Below are positions 44,988 through 52,362 of a DNA stretch of 64,000 nucleotides, piece after piece; the first letter of the stretch is position 1, and the number at the start of each line of letters is the position of its first letter. The stretch is taken from assembly GCA_015075635.1 (NCBI GenBank), contig JABTUA010000001.1, positions 682,001 to 746,000 of the forward strand. The letters are read 5' to 3'. A program made the position numbers and the translations under genes. The stretch comes from Polyangiaceae bacterium. Lineage in GTDB: Bacteria; Myxococcota_A; Polyangia; Polyangiales; Polyangiaceae. The notes under the pieces are model-generated. The model made no database searches. It worked only from the letters and a program-made list of their open reading frames with translations, and had not been told where the DNA came from.

Positions 44988-44988
44988 T

Positions 44989-45153
44989 GCATAACTCACG
45001 TTCCACCCGCCGAACGCCGGCCTTGCCGACTTCACCGTCCGTTCCGCTTCCGCGGGCGACCAAACTGATGCGGCACTCGCCCGCGTCTGTGGCGCCACGC
45101 GGACTGACGACTTGACGCTCGGCGTTCGCGGGTGAACGTGTGTCTCGTCATGC
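44989..45153 (+). repeat. attC-61 (variant R')
   Basis: R'' GCATAAC; R' reads GTCATGC instead of GTTATGC. Outer arm TCACG, inner stem class i. A change in the conserved GTT could reduce recombination. Confidence 0.9.
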
Positions 45154-45157
45154 GGAC

Positions 45158-45574
45158 GTGAGGAAGTTGTCGCAGTGGCTTGAACTCCACGACTCCGACC
45201 TCGTTGCGATCACCAACGTCGGGAACGACCTCGTCGTCGAACTGCGAGGTTACATTCATGCTTGGGAGCGTCGCGACGATCGCTGGGCCGGCACCGGCTC
45301 GATGCAATCCGTCTCCATTCGCGTCTTGGCCGGAAAGACTTCTTGGGTCGCCCCATTCAAAGCCGTCGCGCTGTCGGGTGGAACCCTGGACGTAGGCAAG
45401 GTCTTCGAGAATCTGATTCCGATCCCCCTGGTTGCGAATCACTCAACACGTCTTCGTCTCTCACTTCCTGCCGGCGAGACGGTGGAGGTTGCCGGCGACG
45501 GCGTGCATGTCGCCGCGCACGGCGAGGCGGTCTTCGTCGAACACCTTCCCGACCATCTCCGCCCCGACGCCTGA
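45158..45574 (+). CDS. Hypothetical protein
   Basis: A 138-residue soluble, beta-rich protein: DSDLVAITNVGNDLVVELRG, YIHAWERRDDRW, a QSVSIRVLAGKTSWV strand pair, LRLSLPAGETVEVAGDGVHV. The WER-D..W phrase and the polar, repetitive strands suggest a small beta-sandwich; no family named. The GTG directly after the attC is chosen; the frame runs back to another GTG inside attC-61. Confidence 0.6.
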   Translation: MRKLSQWLELHDSDLVAITNVGNDLVVELRGYIHAWERRDDRWAGTGSMQSVSIRVLAGKTSWVAPFKAVALSGGTLDVGKVFENLIPIPLVANHSTRLRLSLPAGETVEVAGDGVHVAAHGEAVFVEHLPDHLRPDA

Positions 45575-45577
45575 GCC

Positions 45578-45743
45578 GCATACCTCGCGTTCGACCCGCC
45601 GAACGCCGGCCATGCCGAGTTTCACCGTCCGTTCCGCGCCGGCGGGCGACCACTCTGTCTTCGGCACTCGCCCGCCGCTGCAGCGCCTCGCGCTCTGCTA
45701 AGATCACCTCCGGCGTTCGCGGGTGAACGCCGTTCCGTTATCC
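45578..45743 (+). repeat. attC-62 (variant R'')
   Basis: R'' reads GCATACC, so the near-invariant AAC is ACC; R' GTTATCC. Outer arm TCGCG with GTTCGACCC, inner stem class ii. Confidence 0.9.
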
Positions 45744-45965
45744 GGCCGAGGACAGCGCCTTCGCCAACTTGGGCGTCACCTTGATGTCGGCGAAGAAGCC
45801 CACCGGGTAGAGGTAGTCTTCGCCGGATTCGTCCACCACTCGGACCAACCCGAGCCGCTCTGCGCCCTGGTCCGCGATCGCCGTGTAGATCTTGCGCCGT
45901 TCGAGCGAGGCGGCGTACCCCTCATTCTCCACGCACACGACATGTTTGGTTCGCGGCCGAGCCAT
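45738..45965 (-). CDS. Small conserved protein, second gene of a two-gene unit
   Basis: A 75-residue protein: CVENEGYAASLERRKIYTAI, ERLGLVRVVDESGEDYLYPV and a short C-terminal helix. I recall similar small proteins next to partners like the one upstream here; no function is known. The TAA is supplied by the complement of the R' core of attC-62. The ATG follows the upstream gene by 7 bp. Confidence 0.65.
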   Translation of the reverse strand: MARPRTKHVVCVENEGYAASLERRKIYTAIADQGAERLGLVRVVDESGEDYLYPVGFFADIKVTPKLAKALSSAG

Positions 45966-45972
45966 CGGCGCC

Positions 45973-46206
45973 TTACGAGATGAGGCGCTTGATTTTGAGC
46001 TCTTTGCGCCCGACGCCGTGCGCCTCGTACCAGTGGAGCTCCGCCGTGCAGGTCGTGCCATCGTCGAAACGGATCTTAGCGATCCCCTTGCGCTTGCGCC
46101 AGCGTCCCGGACCGTAGAGCCGACGAAGCCTGGCCAGTTCGCGAATCCCACGCCCCTGCGCGATGGTCTCCACTTCGAGAACTGCGCCAACAACGACGAA
46201 CCGCAC
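45973..46206 (-). CDS. Small basic protein, first gene of a two-gene unit
   Basis: About 77 residues: LEVETIAQGRGIRELARLRR, GPGRWRKRKGIAKIRFDDG, CTAELHWYEAHGVGRKELKI. The compact basic strand-helix pattern and tight pairing with a second small gene recall toxin-antitoxin or small regulatory pairs, but the function is not established. The start is unsure (GTG at 46206 or 46173). A broken copy of its first 25 codons, with an ATG, is at 47624-47710. Confidence 0.6.
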   Translation of the reverse strand: MRFVVVGAVLEVETIAQGRGIRELARLRRLYGPGRWRKRKGIAKIRFDDGTTCTAELHWYEAHGVGRKELKIKRLIS

Positions 46207-46243
46207 CGCAGGGGAGACTACCCGAATCGCCTCGGCCACTGCC

Positions 46244-46409
46244 GCATAACTGGACGTTGCACCCGCCGCACGCCGGTCTGGCCTTGCCCAAGCGTCCGTT
46301 CCACCTCCGCGGGCGAACATTCTGATGCGGCACTCGCCCGCGCTGCACCGCCCGGCGGTCTGATATGTTTGGCCTGCGGCGCTCGCGGGTGAACGCCACT
46401 CCGTTATTC
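46244..46409 (+). repeat. attC-63
   Basis: R'' GCATAAC, R' GTTATTC; outer arm TGGACG, inner stem class i; CCGCACGCCGG and GCTCGCGGG variants in the arms. Confidence 0.94.
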
Positions 46410-46492
46410 GGCTGCGACGAAGCGCCGAGTGCTTTCAGCTCGAGCCTCGATACCCGACTTGCCGACCGGCACGACGTGGTACGATTGGCGCG

Positions 46493-46732
46493 ATGTCCCG
46501 CATCGACCTCATTCTCGCGGAAGCGCTCGAGCTTCCCGACGACGAGCGCGCTCAGCTCGCCCTCCGGCTGGCCGAGAGCTTGACCCCGACACCAGCGCCG
46601 TCTGCGCACGACGCTTGGGTTGGAGAAATTGCGCGACGGGTCGAGCGCCTTCGTGACGGAACCGCGAAGACCGTTTCCGCACAGGACGCGCTCTCGATGG
46701 CTCGAGCCGCAGTGGCTGCTCGCCGTGCCTGA
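46493..46732 (+). CDS. Addiction-module antitoxin (CHP02574-like)
   Basis: A 79-residue protein starting SRIDLILAEALELPDDERAQ followed by LALRLAESL, the amphipathic helix of ParE antitoxins, with the toxin-binding part ARRVERLRDGTAKTVSAQDA. Its 3' end overlaps the toxin gene by 8 bp. Confidence 0.82.
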   Translation: MSRIDLILAEALELPDDERAQLALRLAESLTPTPAPSAHDAWVGEIARRVERLRDGTAKTVSAQDALSMARAAVAARRA

Positions 46733-47033
46733 AGTCCTCGACGCGGCCTCGCGTGAGCTCGCCGCGAACGCTGTCTGGTACGAGGAAAGGCGGTCCGGCT
46801 ACGGCTCCCGCTTCATCGACGAAGCCGAAGACATCTTCCGGCTGCTCGACGAGTCTCCTCTGCTCGGCCCGCCCTGGGTCCTGGAGGGTGTCCCGCCCGG
46901 CGTTCGGCATGTCGTTCTGCGCACGTTCCCCGTCTCGGTCATTTACGTCACCGATCCGCGCGTCGTGGTCGTCGCATTCTTGGGCAGCCAGGAGCCGCTC
47001 CATTGGATCGATCGACTCGACGAAGTCAGGTGA
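46725..47033 (+). CDS. ParE-family toxin
   Basis: A 102-residue protein with a GTG start inside the antitoxin gene. LDAASRELAANAVWYEERRS, GYGSRFIDEAEDIFRLLDES, GVRHVVLRTFPVSVIYV and VVVVAFLGSQEPLHWIDRL are the standard ParE elements; the final Trp-containing segment is typical. Operon in cassette orientation. Confidence 0.87.
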   Translation: MPEVLDAASRELAANAVWYEERRSGYGSRFIDEAEDIFRLLDESPLLGPPWVLEGVPPGVRHVVLRTFPVSVIYVTDPRVVVVAFLGSQEPLHWIDRLDEVR

Positions 47034-47042
47034 CCAGGCACC

Positions 47043-47207
47043 GCATAACTGGACGTTGCACCCGCCGAACGCCGGCCCTGCCGCCATCACCGTCCGTTCC
47101 GCGCCCGCGGGCGACACACTGATGCGGCACGCGCCCGCGTGCGTTCACGCCCCGCGCTCTGTTACGATGTTCCTCGGCGTTCGCGGGTGAACGTCATCCC
47201 GTTATGC
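47043..47207 (+). repeat. attC-64
   Basis: R'' GCATAAC, R' GTTATGC; outer arm TGGACG, inner stem class i. The last complete site of the array. Confidence 0.95.
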
Positions 47208-47288
47208 AGCTGCGAGCAGATGTCGTCATGACCTCTCCGCTCGGCGCGTCCCCAGGGGATATCGTGACTCCGCCTCGAACACCGCTCG

Positions 47289-47454
47289 TATTTTTGGCCG
47301 ACTTGTTTCCTCCTTGGCGGCCAAACGGACACCGATCGACGGCTTCGACGCGATGATCGCTGCGCACGCGATCGCTCAGCAGGTCGTTCTCGTGACGAAC
47401 GATGCCAAGCACTTCGCTCGCGTGCCCGGACTTCGTTGCGAGAACTGGGTCTGA
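47289..47454 (+). pseudogene. vapC 3' fragment
   Basis: The last 55 codons of vapC (FGRLVSSLAAKRTPIDGFDA ... HFARVPGLRCENWV, stop) with a few substitutions relative to the gene at 38191, joined to unrelated sequence on the left. No start or N-terminal Asp/Glu, so not functional. Confidence 0.85.
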
Positions 47455-47471
47455 TGTCGCGCGCAGCCGCT

Positions 47472-47575
47472 GCATAGCTGGACGTTCCACCCGCCGAACG
47501 CCGGCCTTGCCGACTTCAGCGTCCGTTCCGCTTCCGCGGGCGAACGTTCCGATGCGGCACTCGCCCGCGTCCACT
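47472..47575 (+). repeat. attC-65, degenerate left half
   Basis: Core mutated to GCATAGC; left arm, centre and the start of the inner stem complement are present, but the right arm and R' are missing. It marks the end of the functional array. Confidence 0.85.
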
Positions 47576-47762
47576 CCCGCTTGTCGCTCTTCTGGCCCTG
47601 GCTTCGCTCGCTCTCTTGAATCATTACCAGATCGTCAGCGTGCTCAGAACCCGACGAAGTCTGGCCAGTTCGCGAATCCCACGGCCTTGCGCGATAGTCT
47701 CCACTTCGAGCATTGCACTCGCCCGCGTGAGCAGTGTCTCGCGCTCTGATATGTGTTGCGGC
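47576..47762. other. Scrambled remnant at the array end
   Basis: A patchwork. 47646-47705 repeats part of the small-gene cassette around 46120-46175 (CGAATCCCACGGCCTTGCGC), including the broken MLEVETIAQGRGIREL frame on the minus strand, followed by an attC-like piece GCACTCGCCCGCGTG...CTCTGATATG. No intact gene. Confidence 0.65.
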
Positions 47763-48176
47763 GTGTCCTTCCTGATCTTCGCGCAAGCTCCCGAGCCGCG
47801 GGTGGACCCGGCGGCCCTGGTCCGGAACGCGACCCGGCACTTTCGTGCCGACGTCGAGATTCTGGAGGAGGGCGCGGGTACGCTGCGCTTGAAGCTGGGT
47901 GACGCGAGCTTCGCGCTGCACGCGCGCCCGCGAAGCGAGGCCGACCTCCAGCGCGCCCGCCAGGCGGAGACGCGCGGACGCGCCGCCGGCATGGCGGACC
48001 TGGCCGCGCGCTGCCCCACGGTGTGGGAGGTCGAACCAGAGCCGGGGACGGCGGAGGGCGCGCTCCACCGGCTCTGCGCCGTCCTCGCCATCACCGCCCT
48101 CGGACCGGTGCTCCCCCCGGACGACTCCACGCTGTATGGCGTGCGCGGCGCGCTGGAGCGCGCTCAGAAGGCGTAG
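47763..48176 (+). CDS. Hypothetical protein at the array/backbone boundary
   Basis: About 137 residues with a GTG start (or ATG at 47751). SFLIFAQAPEPRVDPAALVR, ADVEILEEGAGTLRLKLGDA and a helical C-terminus with a central Cys; no signal peptide or known domain. Its 5' end directly abuts array debris, so the true start may have been lost or replaced when the array end eroded. Its 3' end overlaps the convergent outer-membrane protein gene. Confidence 0.6.
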   Translation: MSFLIFAQAPEPRVDPAALVRNATRHFRADVEILEEGAGTLRLKLGDASFALHARPRSEADLQRARQAETRGRAAGMADLAARCPTVWEVEPEPGTAEGALHRLCAVLAITALGPVLPPDDSTLYGVRGALERAQKA

Positions 48177-49327
48177 GACAACGTGGCGCCCCCGCTCGCG
48201 CCGCCGCTGGTCGCCAGGCGTGCCTGGTAGCCGCCGCGGAGCGCGGTGGAGAAGCCTCCACCCACGTCGATCGCCACCTCGCCGAGCAGACGCACGCCGT
48301 ACTCCTCGGCGCTCGGCATGTTGGTGACCTCGATCACGGGGCCTAGGATCACTCGGTCCGTCGCCGTCACGTCCATGCGTGCATAGAAGCGGTTGCCGAA
48401 GCTCTGGATCGACTCGAAGCCGAAGGTCAGCTTGTTGCCGTAGGGATCGCCGAGCAAGAGAGCGCTGCCGCCGCCCAGGGAGAATCCCGTCTCGGTGATG
48501 CTGCTCAGGAGCTCACCCTCCAGGTGGATCTGGTCGTGCAAGCGGAAGCGCACGGTGGGCGCGCCGTAGTTGAGGCCGACGTCGAAGCGCTCGGACTCGT
48601 CCTGCCCCGGCACCAGGTCGCGCACCGGGACGGGCGCCGTGCCGCGCACAAGACCGAGCCGGATGCTGAACTCGGTGACGACTCGGAGCGGCCGGTAGGT
48701 GTAGCTGCCTTCGATGCGGAAGTACCGATCGCGCACGCTCTCGACGCCCGGCACGTTCTGGACCTTGCTGCGTCCGAAGTCCACGTACTCGCCGGTGGCG
48801 CTGAACACCGAGCGCCGGCCGCCCAGCCGCTGGTCCAGCGCGCGCTCGCGGATGTCCATCAGGTCCTCGGGCACCTGCACGGTGAAGAGCTCCGAGCGCG
48901 ACGCGAACGCCGCGACGCGTGTGCCCGAGGTGAGCTCGAGCTCGATGGCGTACGACAAGCTCGGCCAGGTCACGTCGTCGGCCGGCACCTCGGCACGGTA
49001 GGGTCCGTCGGAGGCGCGCATCAGCTCGACCTCGCGCAAGGTCTGGTTGTCGGCGGTGCGGTAGACCAGGAGCGCGCGCTTGACCAGGTGAGGGTGCTCG
49101 ATGTCCGCACGCACGGCGAGGGTCTCGTGGGCGGTCGCCACCGAGGGAGGCGAGTGGTGCAGTTTGGGCGTCGCCGGAGCGCTTGGCGCCGCGGCCGTCT
49201 CCGCCGGGGCGGGGCCGGCGGGCTTCGCGGCTTCCGCGGGCTCCGCCGCCTCTTCCGCGCGCGCCGCCAAGGGGATGGTCGAGAGGGCGAGGACGAGCCA
49301 CGCCGCGTGATGGATCCGCGTCACCAT
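48164..49327 (-). CDS. Outer-membrane/surface protein, second gene of a pair
   Basis: A 387-residue protein with a signal peptide (HHAAWLVLALSTIPLAARAE), an Ala/Pro/Glu-rich linker (residues 25-55), an Ig-like domain (residues 60-150; VRADIEHPHLVKRALLVYRT) and a C-terminal half of alternating strands ending in GGATLSYAF, a terminal aromatic residue as in outer-membrane barrels. The start overlaps the end of the upstream gene by 7 bp and the two share architecture, so they probably act together in the envelope. Confidence 0.68.
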   Translation of the reverse strand: MVTRIHHAAWLVLALSTIPLAARAEEAAEPAEAAKPAGPAPAETAAAPSAPATPKLHHSPPSVATAHETLAVRADIEHPHLVKRALLVYRTADNQTLREVELMRASDGPYRAEVPADDVTWPSLSYAIELELTSGTRVAAFASRSELFTVQVPEDLMDIRERALDQRLGGRRSVFSATGEYVDFGRSKVQNVPGVESVRDRYFRIEGSYTYRPLRVVTEFSIRLGLVRGTAPVPVRDLVPGQDESERFDVGLNYGAPTVRFRLHDQIHLEGELLSSITETGFSLGGGSALLLGDPYGNKLTFGFESIQSFGNRFYARMDVTATDRVILGPVIEVTNMPSAEEYGVRLLGEVAIDVGGGFSTALRGGYQARLATSGGASGGATLSYAF

Positions 49328-51075
49328 GTGTACGTCACCGCCCCGCCGAACCCCGGTCCAGCGTGATTGATGTTGCGGCCCTGGTAGGAACCTCTTCCGG
49401 CGACCACCAGGCCGGGCATGAGTCGGTACCCGACCTGCACGATGGCCCGCGCTCCGACCTCACCTTGCTCCAGCGAGACGCCGGGCGCGTCGGGATCGTC
49501 GGGTCGCACCGAGCCCGGGCTCGCGGCCACTCCCGCGGGCTGGTTCGTGACCTCGGTGCGGAACAGCATCGGGACCTTCTCGATGCCGTTGAACTCGAGC
49601 TGGGTGATGCCGCGCAGACCGACGCCGCCCAGCACCTCGCCGCCGATCTGGAGGTTGGTCTTCTTGTCGTTGCCGATGCGGACCAGCGCCTGCGCGCCGC
49701 CCGTGATGCCGTCGTCACGCAGGCCGACCACACCGCGGGCGATGAGCCCAGTGAACGAGGTGATGCCCCACTCGGCTTCCAGGTAGCCGTAAGTGAGCCC
49801 CACGCGGCGCGCGGAGAGCTTCTTTTCGTCCAGATCTTCCAGCGAGCCGCCGACGCCGCGGAAGACGCCGAAGCCGGTGCGAATGGCCCGGAGGCCTTCG
49901 TCGCGGAAGCGCATGCCGACGAAGCCTTCGGTCTGCCAGACTCGGTCGTTGCCCTTCATGCGGTTGTAGTCGGCGTAGTCGGTCCAAATGCTGGCGGTGG
50001 CCTCGGCGCTCACCGGCGGCGTTGGCGAGGGGATCGGGTGAACCTCGATCTCGTTCGGGCTCTCCGTCGACCCGACCACCGCGTGCGACTTGCCGTCGGC
50101 GGTGGTGGCCTCGATGAAATACTCCACGCTCGGCGCGCGCATGCGGGTGGCGGGCAGCGTCACCGCGAAGTACCCGGGGCCCGCTGGGCGCATCGGCGCA
50201 GGCTGGTAGGCGACCTCCCCGGCGCGGCGCGCGTAGAGCACGGCGCCGCGCGCCGGGCCCTCGAGCTCCAGACCTACCGTCAGTGGAATGCCGTGCAGCG
50301 CCTCGTCGGGGGCCTTGAAGCTGAGCAGGCGCGGCAGCGTGTCTGCTTTCTTGCTGGCGTCTTGGGCGAGCAGGCGACGAAGCTGCGCCGCCTCTTCCCA
50401 CAGCACCACCGCGTAGCGGCCTTCGGGGTTCTCGCGGACGTAGTCCTCGTAGGCGATGATGCGCTTCGTCACGTCGGCGCCCTTGAGCCGGTCGAACATC
50501 GCGCTCACGAGCTCCGTGTCCGGATCCGCCGCGGCGGCGGGCTCCGCGCCTGGCGCCGCGACCGGCGGCAGCGCGCCGACCCCCGGCTCCGTGGCCTCTG
50601 GCTTTGCGGGCGGCTTGGGCTTTTCGGGCTGCTTCTTGGCGATGGGCGGCGGCGCCTTCGGCTCGTCGAGCCGCGCCTTCCGCAGCACGACGATGTCGCC
50701 GGGCTCGATCGATCGGGACGGTTTGCCCTCGGCGCGAGCGATGGAGAGCCGGTCGCGCACCTGCACGAGCCGGAGCGAGCCGAAGCGGAAGCGATCGCTG
50801 ACGATCTTCCCCGTCACCGGGTGCTTCAGCTTCAGCGGGCGCCAGATCTCGACGATGTCGCCGCTCGACGCGCCCCGCTTGCCGGCGAGATCGACGATGA
50901 CTTCGTCCTTCTCCAACGCCACGACCACACCCTCGGTCGCCTCGCCGTCCGGATCGGACGCTTGAGCGACCACCGGCGCCGGCGACCCGAACAGGCACAG
51001 CGCCAGGAGCGCCGCGCCGCCGAGTCTCCGGCGATCGCGTGAGTCAGCCCGTTTCACGCTGGCGATGAAGAGCAA
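49321..51075 (-). CDS. Outer-membrane protein with SH3-like N-domain and barrel-like C-domain
   Basis: A 584-residue protein with a signal peptide (RLGGAALLALCLFGSPAPVV) and a beta domain (residues 45-130; VVVALEKDEVIVDLAGKRGA) resembling domains seen at the N-terminus of secreted Myxococcota proteins. It has a Lys/Pro/Glu-rich linker, a helical region, an Ig-like module (LEGPARGAVLYARRAGEVAY) and a strand-rich region ending in GGAVTYTW. It is first in a two-gene operon with the gene above. Confidence 0.68.
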   Translation of the reverse strand: MLFIASVKRADSRDRRRLGGAALLALCLFGSPAPVVAQASDPDGEATEGVVVALEKDEVIVDLAGKRGASSGDIVEIWRPLKLKHPVTGKIVSDRFRFGSLRLVQVRDRLSIARAEGKPSRSIEPGDIVVLRKARLDEPKAPPPIAKKQPEKPKPPAKPEATEPGVGALPPVAAPGAEPAAAADPDTELVSAMFDRLKGADVTKRIIAYEDYVRENPEGRYAVVLWEEAAQLRRLLAQDASKKADTLPRLLSFKAPDEALHGIPLTVGLELEGPARGAVLYARRAGEVAYQPAPMRPAGPGYFAVTLPATRMRAPSVEYFIEATTADGKSHAVVGSTESPNEIEVHPIPSPTPPVSAEATASIWTDYADYNRMKGNDRVWQTEGFVGMRFRDEGLRAIRTGFGVFRGVGGSLEDLDEKKLSARRVGLTYGYLEAEWGITSFTGLIARGVVGLRDDGITGGAQALVRIGNDKKTNLQIGGEVLGGVGLRGITQLEFNGIEKVPMLFRTEVTNQPAGVAASPGSVRPDDPDAPGVSLEQGEVGARAIVQVGYRLMPGLVVAGRGSYQGRNINHAGPGFGGAVTYTW

Positions 51076-51228
51076 CCACCGTGCCGCGCGGGCGTGAGCA
51101 AGATTTGGCTTTGATTCGCGCGGGGTGTGGTGGTTTGACCACTATCGCTGTCGAGGATTACTCACAGGTGCGCCGGGAGCGCCGCACACGCGAGTGCGCG
51201 CCGCGAACGAGCCGTATGAGTACTTCTT
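51076..51228. other. Short intergenic region
   Basis: About 150 bp between the outer-membrane operon and the di-iron protein gene. Both flanking genes are on the minus strand, so it contains the outer-membrane operon promoter and the end of the di-iron unit. No strong hairpin with a T-run was seen. Confidence 0.4.
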
Positions 51229-52251
51229 TCAGGCCGCGCGCTCGGCAGCCATCTCGGCTTCGGCCTGCTGAAGCGCCTCGAAGGGATCCTGCCAGTTCTC
51301 GTACTCGAGGATGCCGAGCTTGGCGAAGCGCTCGCGCTGCCGGTCCGAGAGCAGCCCCGCCTTCTTCACGGCCGGCACGATCTTGGAGAACAGGATCTTG
51401 CGGAACTCCTGCTGGCCGGCGTTGTTCAGCGTGATCTCCATGCACTCCTTCACGGGCAGCCCGGTCTTCTCCCAGACCTCCTGGAACAGGAAACGGTCGC
51501 GCATCAGGACCGCGGCTTCGTACACGAAGTCCTCGCGCTCGCGCACCTCCGACTCCTTCTGGTCGCGGTAGAAGTCGCGCAGCGAGAGCACGCCGTAGGC
51601 CACGTGGCGCGCTTCGTCCTGGATCACGTAGGTGGTCAGGCTCTGCAAGAGGGGTTCTTCGATGTAGGCGCGCGTCACGCCGAAGGCCGCCAGCGCCAGC
51701 CCTTCCACCATGATCTGCATGCCCAGAAGCTTCATGTCCCAGCGCGAGTCCTTCAGGATGCGATCGAGCAGCGCGCGCAGGTGCGGGCTGATGGGGTAGG
51801 TGTTGCCGACCTTCTCGTGCAGGTAGCGGTCGAAGACCTCGACGTGGCGCGCCTCGTCCATCACCTGCGTCGAGGCGTAGAGCTTCGACTCGATGTCGGG
51901 CACGGCGCTCACCAGCTGGGCTGCCACCAGCATCGCGCCCTGCTCACCGTGCAGGAACTGGGACTGGGTCCAGGCGGGCATCTCGCGCCGGAGCTCGAGG
52001 TGCTTCTTCTCGTCCAGCTTGGCGTAGATGTCCGAGCCGTAGAGCGGGTGCATGAACTCGGGGATCTGCGCCTTCTCGATGTCCACGTCGATGGACCAGT
52101 CGAGGCGCGTCTCGCCGTCCCACTGCGCCTGCTTGCTCTTCCGATACAGGTCGCGCAGATCCTCGCGCGTCTTCTCGTAGCCCCAGTTGAAGCTGATATC
52201 GAGCTGGGCCTCGATGCGCTCGACGTTGACCGGGTTCTTGGCTGTCTCCAT
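51229..52251 (-). CDS. Ferritin-like di-iron protein (putative oxygenase)
   Basis: A 340-residue helical protein. Six candidate metal ligands in the usual E-ExxH-E-ExxH order: Glu103, Glu133 and His136 (MDEARHVEVF), Glu183, and Glu213 and His216 (QDEARHVAYG). This is the pattern of ferritin-like di-iron enzymes such as AurF-type oxygenases and R2-like proteins. The substrate is unknown. The gene is divergent from a TetR regulator with palindromes between them, suggesting induction by a small hydrophobic compound. Confidence 0.8.
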   Translation of the reverse strand: METAKNPVNVERIEAQLDISFNWGYEKTREDLRDLYRKSKQAQWDGETRLDWSIDVDIEKAQIPEFMHPLYGSDIYAKLDEKKHLELRREMPAWTQSQFLHGEQGAMLVAAQLVSAVPDIESKLYASTQVMDEARHVEVFDRYLHEKVGNTYPISPHLRALLDRILKDSRWDMKLLGMQIMVEGLALAAFGVTRAYIEEPLLQSLTTYVIQDEARHVAYGVLSLRDFYRDQKESEVREREDFVYEAAVLMRDRFLFQEVWEKTGLPVKECMEITLNNAGQQEFRKILFSKIVPAVKKAGLLSDRQRERFAKLGILEYENWQDPFEALQQAEAEMAAERAA

Positions 52252-52273
52252 CGGGACCTCTCCGTGTCGAAAG

Positions 52274-52287
52274 TGAAACCAGTTTCA
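52274..52287. promoter_or_regulatory. Probable TetR operator
   Basis: Perfect palindrome TGAAAC-CA-GTTTCA, 22 bp upstream of the di-iron protein start. A looser partner, TGAA...TTCA, lies at 52318-52331 in front of the TetR gene. Confidence 0.65.
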
Positions 52288-52362
52288 TGTTTGATCTGTT
52301 CCCCGTCAAGGCAAATATGAACCCGGCTTCACTTTTTGGTGGTCCGGTGTAGGCTAGGGGTC

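Larger units (their letters stand above)
1..47478 (+). mobile_element. Chromosomal integron cassette array (65 attC sites; integrase not in window)
   Basis: Sixty-five imperfect palindromes of about 165 bp recur throughout this region in a single orientation. Each begins with a TAAC core (usually GCATAAC, GTCTAAC, GTATAAC, GGCTAAC or GGATAAC) and ends with GTTATCC, GTTATAC, GTTATGC, GTTATTC, GTTAGGC, GTTAGAC or GTTAAAC. This is the attC layout of integron cassettes, and the near-identity of the sites is typical of sedentary chromosomal integrons. Each site separates one gene, one divergent or tandem gene pair, or one ORF-less segment. Several plus-strand genes use the TAA of R'' as their stop, and several minus-strand genes use the TAA on the complement of R'. 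The orientation puts attI and intI to the left of the window. The right end is degenerate. Confidence 0.95.

Noticed and set aside
2406..45743. Arg/Pro-rich ORFs such as STLHPPNAG or RRCTRRTP frames recurring across the window
   Set aside because: They are translations of the attC repeats in different frames and run from cassette to cassette; they are not genes.
1084..47207. CRISPR array
   Set aside because: The repeats are about 165 bp, palindromic throughout and separated by genes or long cassettes of 230-3400 bp, not by short uniform spacers.
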